A stretch of DNA of 64,000 bases, taken from assembly GCF_013410775.1 (NCBI RefSeq), contig NZ_JACCFH010000001.1, positions 1,116,001 to 1,180,000 on the forward strand, given 5' to 3'. The position numbers and the translations under genes were made by a program. The notes beneath the pieces are model-generated. The model searched no databases and had not been told where the DNA came from. It was given only the letters and a program-made list of their open reading frames with translations. The stretch's first letter is position 1. Each line of letters begins with the position of its first letter. The stretch is from Sphaerotilus montanus (GTDB taxonomy: Bacteria > Pseudomonadota > Gammaproteobacteria > Burkholderiales > Burkholderiaceae_C). Shown in pieces: positions 24,847-33,535 of the stretch.

Positions 24847-25341
24847 TTAAGACCGAGTGGTTGTCACCCGACCCTGCCATAGCAGGGCCAGCCAATTCAT
24901 CTTCATGCACACGACCAGCGTGACCAGCATGGCTGGCCAGTTCAGGTCCGGCACGACTTTTGCCGCAGCAGCCAGCATGGCCACCGAGACACCTATCTTC
25001 AGGAACTCCCAGAACATGAAGTTGAATGCCGCAACATTCGCCTTCACCTCCGACAGCCGGCTCACCCGGGCCATGCCACGCGCCAGCAAGGCCGTCGGCA
25101 CCACCACGGTGGCTGCACCATACAGCGCAGACCAGACCGCCGCCCCCGTTCCGGTGAAACCGCCGCAGACGGCCGCCATCACCAGTCCAGCCGCTGCTTG
25201 CGCAGCCACTACCCGCCACGGAGACACCAGCGGGAGTCGATCTCGAAGGGCTTGCGCCTCTTCTCGCGTCAGGCTCTTGAATTCTGTTTCGTCAGCCTCA
25301 GATGCACCGTCATCCGGATCGGTGCACAGGCCGTTATGCAT
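24847..25341 (-). CDS. atpI: AtpI-like protein of the ATP synthase operon
   Basis: A protein of about 164 residues with a charged N-terminal third and four predicted membrane helices, at the head of the atp operon where atpI normally sits. AtpI helps assemble the c ring and may affect magnesium uptake; it is not part of the finished enzyme. An in-frame GTG at 25359 could add six residues. Neither start has a clear ribosome site. Confidence 0.88.
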   Translation of the reverse strand: MHNGLCTDPDDGASEADETEFKSLTREEAQALRDRLPLVSPWRVVAAQAAAGLVMAAVCGGFTGTGAAVWSALYGAATVVVPTALLARGMARVSRLSEVKANVAAFNFMFWEFLKIGVSVAMLAAAAKVVPDLNWPAMLVTLVVCMKMNWLALLWQGRVTTTRS

Positions 25342-25393
25342 GGGTGTGCGCTGATTCACGTTTGTTGACGAGCAGTTGCGGCAAAACCATCGA

Positions 25394-25399
25394 ATTATA
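25394..25399 (-). promoter_or_regulatory. -10 element for the atp operon
   Basis: On the minus strand this reads TATAAT, a perfect sigma-70 -10 hexamer, about 50 bp before atpI. The matching -35 position is poor (GCAAAG at 17-bp spacing). The rest of the 25342-25600 gap shows no gene; it holds a short GACGCA/TGCGTC hairpin near 25560-25577 just after the SMP-30 gene. Confidence 0.5.
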
Positions 25400-25600
25400 C
25401 GTGGAAACCCCCACTACTTTGCCGGTCACCGATCAAACGATGCATCGGCGCGTCAGCGCACCCAAAACGTGCGTCCAAAGCAACACTTGACCGTGCGTGC
25501 ACACCATCACGCTGCAGGCGGCTTCATGTCTGCTCGGCGGTGATTATGCTCAAGTTCATTGACGCAGCGCTTGCGTCGGCAGCGCACCGGCAAAGGGCAC

Positions 25601-26500
25601 TCAGCACCCTGACAAGTGCAGGGGCAGCCCCGGCACCTCCACCCGGAACGCCAGCACGCAGCCGGCCAGCGGCTGCTGCGCCAGTTCCTCCGGCGGGCGC
25701 TTGTCGCGGGCCGTGGTGACATAGAGCGTCTTCAGATCCGCGCCACCAAAACAGGGCATCGTCGGACAGCGCACCGGCAGCCGCACCTCGCGCAACACCT
25801 CGCCTTGCGGCGACAGGCGCACCAGCCGCTGCCCCTCGAACATCGCCACCCAGTAGCACCCCTCGGCATCCACGGCCGCACCATCCGGCCGACCCCCATA
25901 GGTCTCCAGCGGCTGCCCTGCCACACGCAGCGCAAAGGTCCTGAAGACGCGCCGCCCCGACAGCCGCCCGTCCGCAGGATCGAAGTCGAAGGCAAACACG
26001 GTGTGCGTCTTGGTGTCGGACCAGTACATCGTCCGGCCATCCAGGCTCCATGCGAGCCCGTTGGACACCGTGATGCCATCCGCGCGGCGGGCAAGCGCCC
26101 CCTGGTCCCAGCAGTACAGCGCCGCCAGCGGCGGATCGCGCGGCTCGTAGATGGTACCGACCCAGAACCGTCCCTGCGGGTCACACTTGCCGTCGTTGAA
26201 CCGCTCGGTCGTCGGGTCATAGGGCGGCCGGGCCAGCAGGCTGCGGACCCCGGACGCCGTATCGAAGCGCCACAGCCCGTCGCGCATCGCCAGCAGCAAT
26301 CCTCCGCCCAGGATGGGCGCGCAACTGGCCGGCTCAACGGGGAAATCCCACTGCCGGGTCTCGCCCGAGGCCGGATCCAGCCGGTGCAGGCGGCGCCCGG
26401 GGATGTCGCACCAGTAGAGCGCCTGCTCCTGCGGATGCCACATCGGCGATTCACCCAGCAGACAGGGTTCACTGACAGCGCGGATCAGGTCGGCATCCAT
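25601..26500 (-). CDS. SMP-30/gluconolactonase family hydrolase
   Basis: A 299-residue six-bladed propeller lactonase. The metal-site residues of the family are visible: Glu in LLGESPMWH near the start, Asn in RFNDGKCDPQGRFWVG, and the SNGLAWSLDGRTMYWSDT segment with the key Asn and Asp. Members hydrolyse sugar lactones such as gluconolactone or L-arabinonolactone; the substrate cannot be told here because no sugar operon surrounds it. The ATG at 26500 (MDADLIRAV) is the best start, since the open frame upstream of it is out of family. It stands alone between the atp operon and a GNAT gene. Confidence 0.92.
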   Translation of the reverse strand: MDADLIRAVSEPCLLGESPMWHPQEQALYWCDIPGRRLHRLDPASGETRQWDFPVEPASCAPILGGGLLLAMRDGLWRFDTASGVRSLLARPPYDPTTERFNDGKCDPQGRFWVGTIYEPRDPPLAALYCWDQGALARRADGITVSNGLAWSLDGRTMYWSDTKTHTVFAFDFDPADGRLSGRRVFRTFALRVAGQPLETYGGRPDGAAVDAEGCYWVAMFEGQRLVRLSPQGEVLREVRLPVRCPTMPCFGGADLKTLYVTTARDKRPPEELAQQPLAGCVLAFRVEVPGLPLHLSGC

Positions 26501-26598
26501 GGCGGCTCGCTTGAGAGGAAGGGGAAGTCGGAATCGGGCCGCGATGCTAACGCCGTACCACGCTGTAACCGCGCAGCCTGCGTCCACGCACGTTCTTC

Positions 26599-27108
26599 TC
26601 AATAGCGGCTGTGCGCACCGTCGAGATCGACGCAGAGATAGTGCGCACCGGGCAGCGGATTGAAGTAGAAGGGCGGCACCTCCACGAACCCCAGTGACCC
26701 GTACAGCTCGCGCGCAGCCTCCATGTCGTCGAGCGTGTCGAGCAGCATCGACGAATAGCGGGCCCGGCGGGCATCGTCGATGAGCGCCTGCGCCACCTGC
26801 CGCCCCAGGCCGAAACGTCGAAATGCCCGGCGCACGTAGAGCCGCTTCATCTCGCAGGCATTCGGATAATCCACATCGGTGATGCGGCGGTAGGCGCCGC
26901 AGCCGGCCACGGCATCGTCCACCAGCGCCAGCAGCAGGCACCCGTTGGGCCCGGCATATTCCCCCGGCAGATCCTGCAATTCCTGGTCAAAGTCCTGGAA
27001 CGACAGATCGACCTCCAGGCTGGCGGCGTATTCGCGGAAGATGGCGCGCGTGGCCTCGATCAGCGCCGGGGTGTCCGGCACGATCAGGCGAATCTCGGGG
27101 GCGTGCAT
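26599..27108 (-). CDS. GNAT family N-acetyltransferase
   Basis: A 169-residue acetyltransferase. The acetyl-CoA-binding motif is RAFRRFGLGRQVAQALIDDA (R/Q-x-x-G-x-G/A pattern) preceded by the CEMKRLYVRR strand, and the C-terminal LYGSLGFVEVPPFYFNPLPG is typical of a small-molecule acetyltransferase group often next to metabolic genes. Substrate unknown. It lies 9 bp after the cytochrome b561 gene and may be cotranscribed with it. Confidence 0.9.
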   Translation of the reverse strand: MHAPEIRLIVPDTPALIEATRAIFREYAASLEVDLSFQDFDQELQDLPGEYAGPNGCLLLALVDDAVAGCGAYRRITDVDYPNACEMKRLYVRRAFRRFGLGRQVAQALIDDARRARYSSMLLDTLDDMEAARELYGSLGFVEVPPFYFNPLPGAHYLCVDLDGAHSRY

Positions 27109-27117
27109 GGCCGCAGT

Positions 27118-27819
27118 CTAGCCGCCTTGCGCCTGCACCCACAACGCCAGTGCAACACCCAGTGACAAGGCGATCAGCGCCAGCCCCCAGCGGCCGGCAT
27201 GGTCGGCCGATGCGGGCACGTCGGGCGGCAGCGGCTTGTCGCCCACCAGCATCGGCGTGACCAGATCGCGCCGGTGCACCAGCCGGTAGACGGCGATCGC
27301 CGCCACGTGCAGCGCCACCAGGCCGAGCAACAGCCACTGCCCCCAGGATTTGTGCCAGGACGTCGCCGCCAGCGAGGTGGCCGACTCGACGAAGCGGACC
27401 AGCGGCCCGGTGCTGGCGATCTCGTCGTCGGCCACCAGCCCGGTCGCCACCTGCACCGCCAGCAAGCCCAGCAGCGCGAACACCGACAGCGCCCCAGTGG
27501 GGCTGTGGCCCACATCCAGATGCTCCTGCGGGAGCGCCCGCCCGCGCACGTAGCGCAGCAAGGTCGCCGGTGCGTAGACGAAGCTGGCAAAGCGCGACCA
27601 GCGCCCGCCGACCACGCCCCAGAGCAGGCGAAACACCAGCAGCGCCAGCACCGCCAGCCCGAGCCGGAAGTGCCACTCCATCGCATTGCCGCCTACCTTG
27701 GCACTGAGCACCGCCCCGACGACACACAGCGCCAGCGCCCAGTGGAACAGCCGCGTCGGCCAGTCCCAGACCCGCACCGGACGCAGCCCTCCGGTGACTT
27801 CGTTCCTGGTCGATCCCAT
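27118..27819 (-). CDS. Cytochrome b561 family membrane protein
   Basis: A 233-residue four-helix cytochrome b of the Ni/Fe-hydrogenase b-type/b561 group. RVWDWPTRLFHWALAL contains a likely heme-ligand His, and further His residues lie in MEWHFRLGL, SWHKSWGQW and GLVALHVAAIAVY. Such proteins pass electrons between quinones and periplasmic c-type cytochromes. The ATG at 27819 has GAGGTG upstream and is preferred over the one at 27837. It is divergent from a cytochrome c' gene 91 bp away, and this pairing is recurrent in Proteobacteria. Confidence 0.93.
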   Translation of the reverse strand: MGSTRNEVTGGLRPVRVWDWPTRLFHWALALCVVGAVLSAKVGGNAMEWHFRLGLAVLALLVFRLLWGVVGGRWSRFASFVYAPATLLRYVRGRALPQEHLDVGHSPTGALSVFALLGLLAVQVATGLVADDEIASTGPLVRFVESATSLAATSWHKSWGQWLLLGLVALHVAAIAVYRLVHRRDLVTPMLVGDKPLPPDVPASADHAGRWGLALIALSLGVALALWVQAQGG

Positions 27820-27910
27820 CGCTTCACCTCGCATCAAAACCGGTCATGGTCGCGAGGCTACACTGGTCCGGCGACCATGTGGCCGCGCCAGTCCACCCGG
27901 AGTTCTGCCA

Positions 27911-28363
27911 ATGAAACGTCTGTGCATCGCCCTGTGCGCCACCGCCGGCCTGTTCGCGGCCCTGCCCGCCAGCGCCCAGTTCCAGAAGCCCGAGGATGCG
28001 ATCAAGTACCGCAAGGCCGCCTTCACGGTGATGGCCAACCACTTCGGCCGCATCGGCGCGATGGTGAACAACAAGGCGCCCTTCGACGCCAAGGCGGCTG
28101 CCGAGAACGCCGAACTGCTGACGCACCTGTCCGTGCTGCCCGCGGCGGGCTTCATCGCCGGTACCGACAAGGGCGAGACCCGCGCCAAGCCCGAGATCTG
28201 GACGGAAGCCGACAAGTTCAAGGGCGGCATGAACAAGATGGGCGAAGAGCTGAACAAGCTCAACGCCGCAGCAAAGACCGGCGATCTGGCGCAGCTGAAG
28301 ACCGCCTTCGGCGCCGCCGCGCAGACCTGCAAGGCCTGCCACGACAACTACCGCAAGGAATGA
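27911..28363 (+). CDS. Cytochrome c' (class II cytochrome c)
   Basis: A 150-residue periplasmic protein with a clear signal peptide (cut after PASAQ) and a four-helix bundle. The covalent heme motif CKACH is near the C-terminus, as class II cytochromes require. Cytochromes c' bind NO and may protect against it. It is divergent from the b561 gene, which could be its electron partner. The upstream frame open from 27686 overlaps that gene and is rejected. Confidence 0.93.
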   Translation: MKRLCIALCATAGLFAALPASAQFQKPEDAIKYRKAAFTVMANHFGRIGAMVNNKAPFDAKAAAENAELLTHLSVLPAAGFIAGTDKGETRAKPEIWTEADKFKGGMNKMGEELNKLNAAAKTGDLAQLKTAFGAAAQTCKACHDNYRKE

Positions 28364-28385
28364 CCCCACGCGGAACGCCCGCGGT

Positions 28386-29252
28386 TCACAGCCGCAGCGT
28401 TCCGGCGATGCAGCGGGTCACGTCGCCGGCGATCCACACGCCAGCCCAGTCGCCCTCGGCGATGTGCTCGACATGCACCCGGCCATCGCGCCCCAGCGCC
28501 TGGCCCTGCCCGGCAACATAGCGCACCGGCAACTGTCCGGTGCCGATCAGCCACTGCGCCAGGCCCGCATTCAGGCTGCCGGTGACCGGGTCTTCCGGCA
28601 CGCCGAGGTCCGGCACGAAGGCCCGCACCTCCACATCGACCGCACCGCCCGCCGGCCACGCGCCGACCACGCCGACATTGAGCCCGCGCATCGCCGCGTA
28701 GTCCGGCACCAGCGCGCGCACGGCGGCCGCATCGTGCAGACGCACACCGAGCCAGCCGGGGCCGTTGTCGACCCACTCGACCTGCAGCACCGCGTCGGCG
28801 GACAACCGCAGCGCACGCAGCGCCTGCGCCACCACCTCGGGCTCGGCCGGACCACTGCGCCGCAGCGGTGGCGCGGCGAAGGCCAGGCGATTCGATCCAC
28901 CGTCGACCTGCCGCACGCGCACCAGCCCGACACCGCACTCCTGCACCACGACACCCGCCTGCCGCGGCACGCCGCCCGCATCCCGCCACGCCTGGCAACT
29001 GCCCAGCGTCGGATGGCCGGCGAAGGGCAACTCGCCACCCGGCGTGAAGATGCGCACCCGGTAATCCGCCTCCGGATCGGTCGGCGGCAGCAGGAAGGTG
29101 GTCTCGGACAGGTTGGTCCAGCGCGCGTACGCCGCCATCTGCGCATCGCTCAACCCGTCGGCATCGACGACGACCGCCAGCGGATTGCCCTTCAGCGGCT
29201 CCGCGGTGAAGACGTCGAGCACGACCGTGCGGCGGTCCCGTGGCACGCTCAC
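28386..29252 (-). CDS. PhzF family isomerase/epimerase
   Basis: A 288-residue PhzF-fold protein. The catalytic glutamate lies in TNLSETTFLLPP and the family signature is RIFTPGGELPFAGHPTLG. PhzF itself isomerises a phenazine precursor, but most homologues have unknown substrates, and no phenazine genes are present here. It starts with GTG at 29252 overlapping the aminotransferase stop, as the last gene of a coupled operon. Confidence 0.93.
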   Translation of the reverse strand: MSVPRDRRTVVLDVFTAEPLKGNPLAVVVDADGLSDAQMAAYARWTNLSETTFLLPPTDPEADYRVRIFTPGGELPFAGHPTLGSCQAWRDAGGVPRQAGVVVQECGVGLVRVRQVDGGSNRLAFAAPPLRRSGPAEPEVVAQALRALRLSADAVLQVEWVDNGPGWLGVRLHDAAAVRALVPDYAAMRGLNVGVVGAWPAGGAVDVEVRAFVPDLGVPEDPVTGSLNAGLAQWLIGTGQLPVRYVAGQGQALGRDGRVHVEHIAEGDWAGVWIAGDVTRCIAGTLRL

Positions 29253-30469
29253 GGCGTCGGCTCCGGCTGGTCCTCGGTCAGGTGGCGCTTCAGCACCATG
29301 CCGAAGATGGCCACGGCGGTGTGGATCTGGTCCGGCGTCAGCGTCACGAAGGACAGGCGCACCGTGCGCGGATCGGGCGCGTGGGCATAGAACGCCGCGC
29401 CGGGGACGAAGGCCACGCCCTCGTCGACCGCCTTCGGCAGCAGCGCCACGGCGTCACAGCCCTCGGGCAGCCGTACCCAGCAGAACATGCCGCCGCTCGG
29501 TGCCTGCCACACGCTGCCGGGCGGCAGATGCTGCGTCAGCGCCTCGCGCATCGCGTCGCGCTGGGCGCGGTAGCGGTCGCGGATGGTGGGGACGTGCTGG
29601 TCGAGGAAACCGTCGCGGATCACCTCGTACACGACGCGCTGGTTGAAGCCGGGCGTGTGCAGGTCGGCTGCCTGCTTGGCCTGCAGCAGCTTGGGGAAGA
29701 GTTCGCGCGGCGCCACCACATAGCCCAGGCGCAGGCCCGGTGCCAGCACCTTCGAGAACGAACCCAGGTAGATCACGCCCTCGGGCCAGCGCGAAGCCAG
29801 CGTCTTCGGCGGCGGCGTGTCGTACCAGAGATCGCCATAGGGGTTGTCCTCGACCAGCGGCACGCGGGCCTGCTTCGCCGCGGCGATCAGCGCCTCGCGC
29901 CGCGCCTCGGGCATGACGCGGCCGCTCGGGTTCTGGAAGTTGGGCAGCACATACATGAAGCGGGTGCCGGGCGCGTCGTGGGGCAGCGCGGCCACCGCCT
30001 CCGGCAACGGGCCGTCCGCGTCGCTGGGGATGCTGGCGAAGATCGGCTCCATCGGCGCGAAGGCCTGCAGGGCGCCGAGGTAGGTCGGCGCCTCGACCGC
30101 AACCGGCGCGCCGGCGTCGACCAGCACCTTGGCCACGAGATCCAGCCCCTGCTGCGAGCCGGTGGTGATGAGCACCTGGTCGGCGTCGACGGTCATGCCC
30201 TGTCCGCGCAGGTGCTTGGCCACCCACTCGCGCAGCGGCATGAAGCCTTCGCTGGCGGCGTACTGCAGCGCTTCGCGCGGCGTCTCGCGCAGCACCTTGT
30301 CGCAGGCGGCACGCATGGCCTCGACCGGGAAGGTGTCCGGCGACGGCAGGCCGCCGGCCATCGACAGGATGCCCGGCCGGTCAGTGACCTTGAGGATCTC
30401 GCGCAGGATGGACGGGTTCATCCGCGCCGCGCGGCGGGCGGGATTCCAGAGGGGGAGTTCGAAAGTCAT
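29249..30469 (-). CDS. PLP-dependent aminotransferase, class I/II (2-aminoadipate type)
   Basis: A 406-residue fold-type I aminotransferase. The PLP lysine is in YLGSFSKVLAPGLRLGYVVAP, the VEDNPYGDLWY Asp and the FVTLTPDQ tail region are typical, and PNFQNPSGRVM holds the substrate-side Asn. It is closest in pattern to MocR-related 2-aminoadipate/valine-pyruvate transaminases. Its start overlaps the stop of the EamA gene, and its stop overlaps the phzF start, so it acts with those transporters. Exact amino-acid specificity cannot be read off. Confidence 0.93.
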   Translation of the reverse strand: MTFELPLWNPARRAARMNPSILREILKVTDRPGILSMAGGLPSPDTFPVEAMRAACDKVLRETPREALQYAASEGFMPLREWVAKHLRGQGMTVDADQVLITTGSQQGLDLVAKVLVDAGAPVAVEAPTYLGALQAFAPMEPIFASIPSDADGPLPEAVAALPHDAPGTRFMYVLPNFQNPSGRVMPEARREALIAAAKQARVPLVEDNPYGDLWYDTPPPKTLASRWPEGVIYLGSFSKVLAPGLRLGYVVAPRELFPKLLQAKQAADLHTPGFNQRVVYEVIRDGFLDQHVPTIRDRYRAQRDAMREALTQHLPPGSVWQAPSGGMFCWVRLPEGCDAVALLPKAVDEGVAFVPGAAFYAHAPDPRTVRLSFVTLTPDQIHTAVAIFGMVLKRHLTEDQPEPTP

Positions 30470-31383
30470 GCGCGTGGTTCCTTGTGGACCGCCATTCTCT
30501 TACCGATGAACACCACCGCGACCACCGCGACGGCGAAGACCAGCGTCGATACCTGCAAAGGCTCCCCCAGCACCGGCACCGCCAGCAGCAGGGAAAGAAA
30601 GGGTTGCACCATCTGCACCTGGCTGACCCGCACCATGCCGCCCAGCGCCAGCCCGCGGAACCAGGCGAAGAAGCCCAGCCACATCGAGAACACCGTGACG
30701 TAGGCGAAGCCGCCCCAGGCCGCTGCAGAAATGTCGGCGGGCATGGCGGGCCGCACCCACCACGCCACCGGCAGCGTCAGCGGCAGGCTGATGACCAGCA
30801 CCCAGGAGATGACATGCTCGGCCCGCCAGCGCGCCGAGAGCTGCGCCCCGGCGACATAGCCGACCGCGGCACTCAGCATCGCGCCCAGCAGCAGACCATC
30901 CGCCGCGACCAGATGCCCGCCGCCCTGCACCGCCGCAAAGCCCAGCACCAGCGCACAGCCCAGCACCGCACACGCCCAGAACCCGTTCGACGGCCGCTGG
31001 CGCAGGTGCCACGCGGCCACCGCCGCCGTGAACAGCGGCAGCACGCCCGTGATCACCGCCGCGTGCATCGACGGCACCTGGCGCAGCGCCAGCGCGATGA
31101 ACAGCGGAAAGCCGAGCACCGTGCCCAGCGCGGCCACCGCCAGTGGCAGGGCGTCGCGGCGTGTCGGCAATGGGGCACGGGTCAGCCAGAGGTAGACCAC
31201 GCTCAGCAGCGCCGCCCCCGCCGCCCGCCCGGCGGTGACGAACAGCGGCGGCAACTGCGGCGCCTCGCCGGGGCCGACCGCCAGCCGCGTCATCGGCAGC
31301 GTCAGGGCGAAGATCACCACACCCATCAGCCCCAGCAACAGGCCCCGGTTCTCTGTCGACAGCGTCGATTGGTGCGTCGTCAT
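30466..31383 (-). CDS. EamA/DMT family transporter
   Basis: A 305-residue ten-helix drug/metabolite transporter with two EamA repeats (GVVIFALTLPMTRLAV start; FAYVTVFSMWLGFFAWFRGLALG in the second half). Relatives export amino acids or metabolites. The open frame goes to 31809, but MTTHQSTLSTENRG at 31383 overlaps the lysE stop by the usual ATGA. Its operon partners are another amino-acid exporter, an aminotransferase and PhzF. Confidence 0.92.
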   Translation of the reverse strand: MTTHQSTLSTENRGLLLGLMGVVIFALTLPMTRLAVGPGEAPQLPPLFVTAGRAAGAALLSVVYLWLTRAPLPTRRDALPLAVAALGTVLGFPLFIALALRQVPSMHAAVITGVLPLFTAAVAAWHLRQRPSNGFWACAVLGCALVLGFAAVQGGGHLVAADGLLLGAMLSAAVGYVAGAQLSARWRAEHVISWVLVISLPLTLPVAWWVRPAMPADISAAAWGGFAYVTVFSMWLGFFAWFRGLALGGMVRVSQVQMVQPFLSLLLAVPVLGEPLQVSTLVFAVAVVAVVFIGKRMAVHKEPRA

Positions 31384-31994
31384 GCTTGCCCCATCCACAC
31401 GGCCGTCAGCACCAGCACCGCCGCCATGCCCCGGTTGAACCACGCCAGCCGCGCCCCTTGCGCCAGCCAGCCCCGCAGCAGCGCGCCGACCAGCGCATAG
31501 GTGAAGTTGCTCGTGAAGGCAAAGGCCGCCATCGTCGGCAGCACCCACAGCAGCCGCTCGCCCACCGGCCCCGGCAGCACCCAGCCGGCCGTCACCGACA
31601 GCGCGAACATCCAGCCCTTGATGTTGACGAACTGCAACGCCACGCCCTGCCAGAAACCGACCTGCAGGCCTGCGGCATCGACCTGCCCCAGCTGCGTCGT
31701 GCGCGCCAGTTTCCACGCCAGCCACAGCAGGTAGCCGAGGCCGACCGCCTTGATGCCCAGCCGCAGCACCGGCTGCGCCGCGATCGCCGCCCCCAGCCCG
31801 ACGCTGCACAGCCCCAGCATCAGCGCCCAGCCCACCGGCACCGCCAGACAGAAGCGCAGCGCCCGCCGCAGCCCCAGGTTGGCGGCCAGCGCGGTCGACA
31901 GCGTCGTGTTGGGGCCGGGCGTGAACGACATGGCCGTGCCCAGCGCCAGCAAGGCGAGGTAATCGGCGGCGTTGATCGTGGGCAGGGAAAACAT
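31380..31994 (-). CDS. LysE/RhtB family amino-acid exporter
   Basis: A 204-residue membrane protein with the LysE/RhtB signature SFTPGPNTTLSTALAANLGLR near the N-terminus and six helices. These exporters relieve the cell of excess amino acids. It starts at 31994, the first gene of the operon, facing the mocR-type gene across a 111-bp region that carries an inverted repeat. Confidence 0.93.
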   Translation of the reverse strand: MFSLPTINAADYLALLALGTAMSFTPGPNTTLSTALAANLGLRRALRFCLAVPVGWALMLGLCSVGLGAAIAAQPVLRLGIKAVGLGYLLWLAWKLARTTQLGQVDAAGLQVGFWQGVALQFVNIKGWMFALSVTAGWVLPGPVGERLLWVLPTMAAFAFTSNFTYALVGALLRGWLAQGARLAWFNRGMAAVLVLTAVWMGQA

Positions 31995-32026
31995 GGCCGC
32001 CAGTCTAGGGCGCCACAGCAGCACAG

Positions 32027-32070
32027 CACCAGTACACTTCAGGCCGATACTGTTCACCACTGTACTGGTG
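32027..32070. promoter_or_regulatory. Inverted repeat, likely MocR operator
   Basis: CACCAGTACA at 32027-32036 and TGTACTGGTG at 32061-32070 are perfect 10-bp inverted arms with centres 34 bp apart. A third TACTG half-site is at 32048-32052, in direct orientation to the one at 32063-32067. The element sits midway between the divergent lysE and mocR-type starts, as expected for a MocR regulator controlling both. Confidence 0.65.
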
Positions 32071-32105
32071 GGGGCAGTGACACATGGACGGACACCCGCA
32101 ACCCC

Positions 32106-33533
32106 ATGCACACCCCCCAGCTCAGCCGCCACAGCGACCAGACCCTGGCCGAACAGCTCGCCGCCCATTTCGCCCAGCAGATCCGCCACCGCCTGCTCTC
32201 GCCCGGCGCGCGGCTGCCCTCGGTGCGCGACTGCGCGCAGCGGCATGCGGTCAGCCCGCACACCGTCGTCGCGGCCTACGACCAGTTGCTCGCGCAGGGG
32301 CTGGTGGAAGCCCGGCGGCAACGGGGGTTCTTCGTGCGCGAACTGCGGCGCGATCTGCCGGCCACGCGGGACACCACGCCGCCGACACCCCGCACCGTGC
32401 CCTTCGACGCCAGCGCGCTGATCCGCGGCATGCTCGGCCGCAACAGCCAGCGCCCGGGCCCGGGCCTGGGCACGCTGCCGCCGAGCTGGCTCGACCTGCC
32501 GATGCTGCACGCCGCGCTGCGCAAGGTGCTGAGCGAAGACCGTGGCCTCGACGACGCCGCCGCTTCGCTGCAATACGGTGAACCGGCGGGTGATCCGCGC
32601 CTGCGGGCCGCGCTGTCCGACCGCATCGCCGACTTCGGCGTGCGCGCCGCCCCGTCGCAGATCCTCACCGCCGTCGGCGCGACGCAGGCGCTGGACCTGG
32701 TGTCACGCACGCTGCTCACACCCGGGGACGCGGTGCTGGTGGACGAACCGGGCTGGTCGGTCGAATACGCCCGGCTGACCCACCTCGGCATGCGCCTGCT
32801 GCCGGTGCCCCGCGGCCCGGACGGCCCGGATCTGGCGGTGATGGACACGCTGGCGCGGGAACACCGCCCGCGGCTGTACGTGACCGTCTCGGTGCTGCAC
32901 AACCCGACCGGCGGGATGCTGAGCCTGTCCACGGCGCACCGCCTGCTGCAGCTCGCGCAGGACCACGACCTGCAGATCCTGGAGGACGACACCTACGCCC
33001 ACCTCGCCCCGGCCCACGCCCCGCGCCTGTCTGCACTCGACGGCCTGCGCCGCACCTTCTATGTCAGCGGCTTCTCGAAGATCCTGGCGCCGGGCTGGCG
33101 CGTCGGCTATGTCGCGGCGCCCGAATCGCAGGTGGAGCGGCTGATCGACGTGAAGCTGCTGTCGAGCCTGACCACGCCCGCGCTGCTGGAGCAGGCGGTG
33201 GCGGTCTGTCTGGAACAGGGGCAGCTGCGCCGCCACGCCGAGCGGGTCTGCGCCCGGCTGGATGCAGCGCGCAGCCGCAGCGTGCAGCTGGCGCTCGGGG
33301 CTGGCTGCAGTTTCGTCTGTCCGCCGCAGGGGCTGTTCGGCTGGGTCGAGACCGGCGTGGACACCGAGCAACTCGCCCAGCGCCTGCTCGACGCCGACTG
33401 GCTGATGGCACCCGGCAGCCTCTTCCATGCCCGCCGCCAGCCCAGCACGCGGATGCGGATCAACTTCGCGACGGCGCAGGATGCGGGGTTCTGGCGGGCA
33501 TTCAGCGCAGCGCGTGATGCGCTGCAGCCATGA
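32106..33533 (+). CDS. MocR/GntR family regulator with aminotransferase-like domain
   Basis: A 475-residue regulator. Residues 10-80 form a GntR winged helix (LPSVRDCAQRHAVSPHTVVAAY). The rest is a fold-type I aminotransferase domain with an intact PLP lysine (YVSGFSKILAPGWRVGY) and Asn in LHNPTGGML. MocR proteins sense PLP and amino-acid derivatives. The ATG at 32106 follows the inverted repeat above. It faces a lysE-eamA-aminotransferase-phzF operon that it probably controls. The 715-codon open frame extends upstream through antisense sequence and is not the gene. Confidence 0.93.
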   Translation: MHTPQLSRHSDQTLAEQLAAHFAQQIRHRLLSPGARLPSVRDCAQRHAVSPHTVVAAYDQLLAQGLVEARRQRGFFVRELRRDLPATRDTTPPTPRTVPFDASALIRGMLGRNSQRPGPGLGTLPPSWLDLPMLHAALRKVLSEDRGLDDAAASLQYGEPAGDPRLRAALSDRIADFGVRAAPSQILTAVGATQALDLVSRTLLTPGDAVLVDEPGWSVEYARLTHLGMRLLPVPRGPDGPDLAVMDTLAREHRPRLYVTVSVLHNPTGGMLSLSTAHRLLQLAQDHDLQILEDDTYAHLAPAHAPRLSALDGLRRTFYVSGFSKILAPGWRVGYVAAPESQVERLIDVKLLSSLTTPALLEQAVAVCLEQGQLRRHAERVCARLDAARSRSVQLALGAGCSFVCPPQGLFGWVETGVDTEQLAQRLLDADWLMAPGSLFHARRQPSTRMRINFATAQDAGFWRAFSAARDALQP

Positions 33534-33535
33534 AA

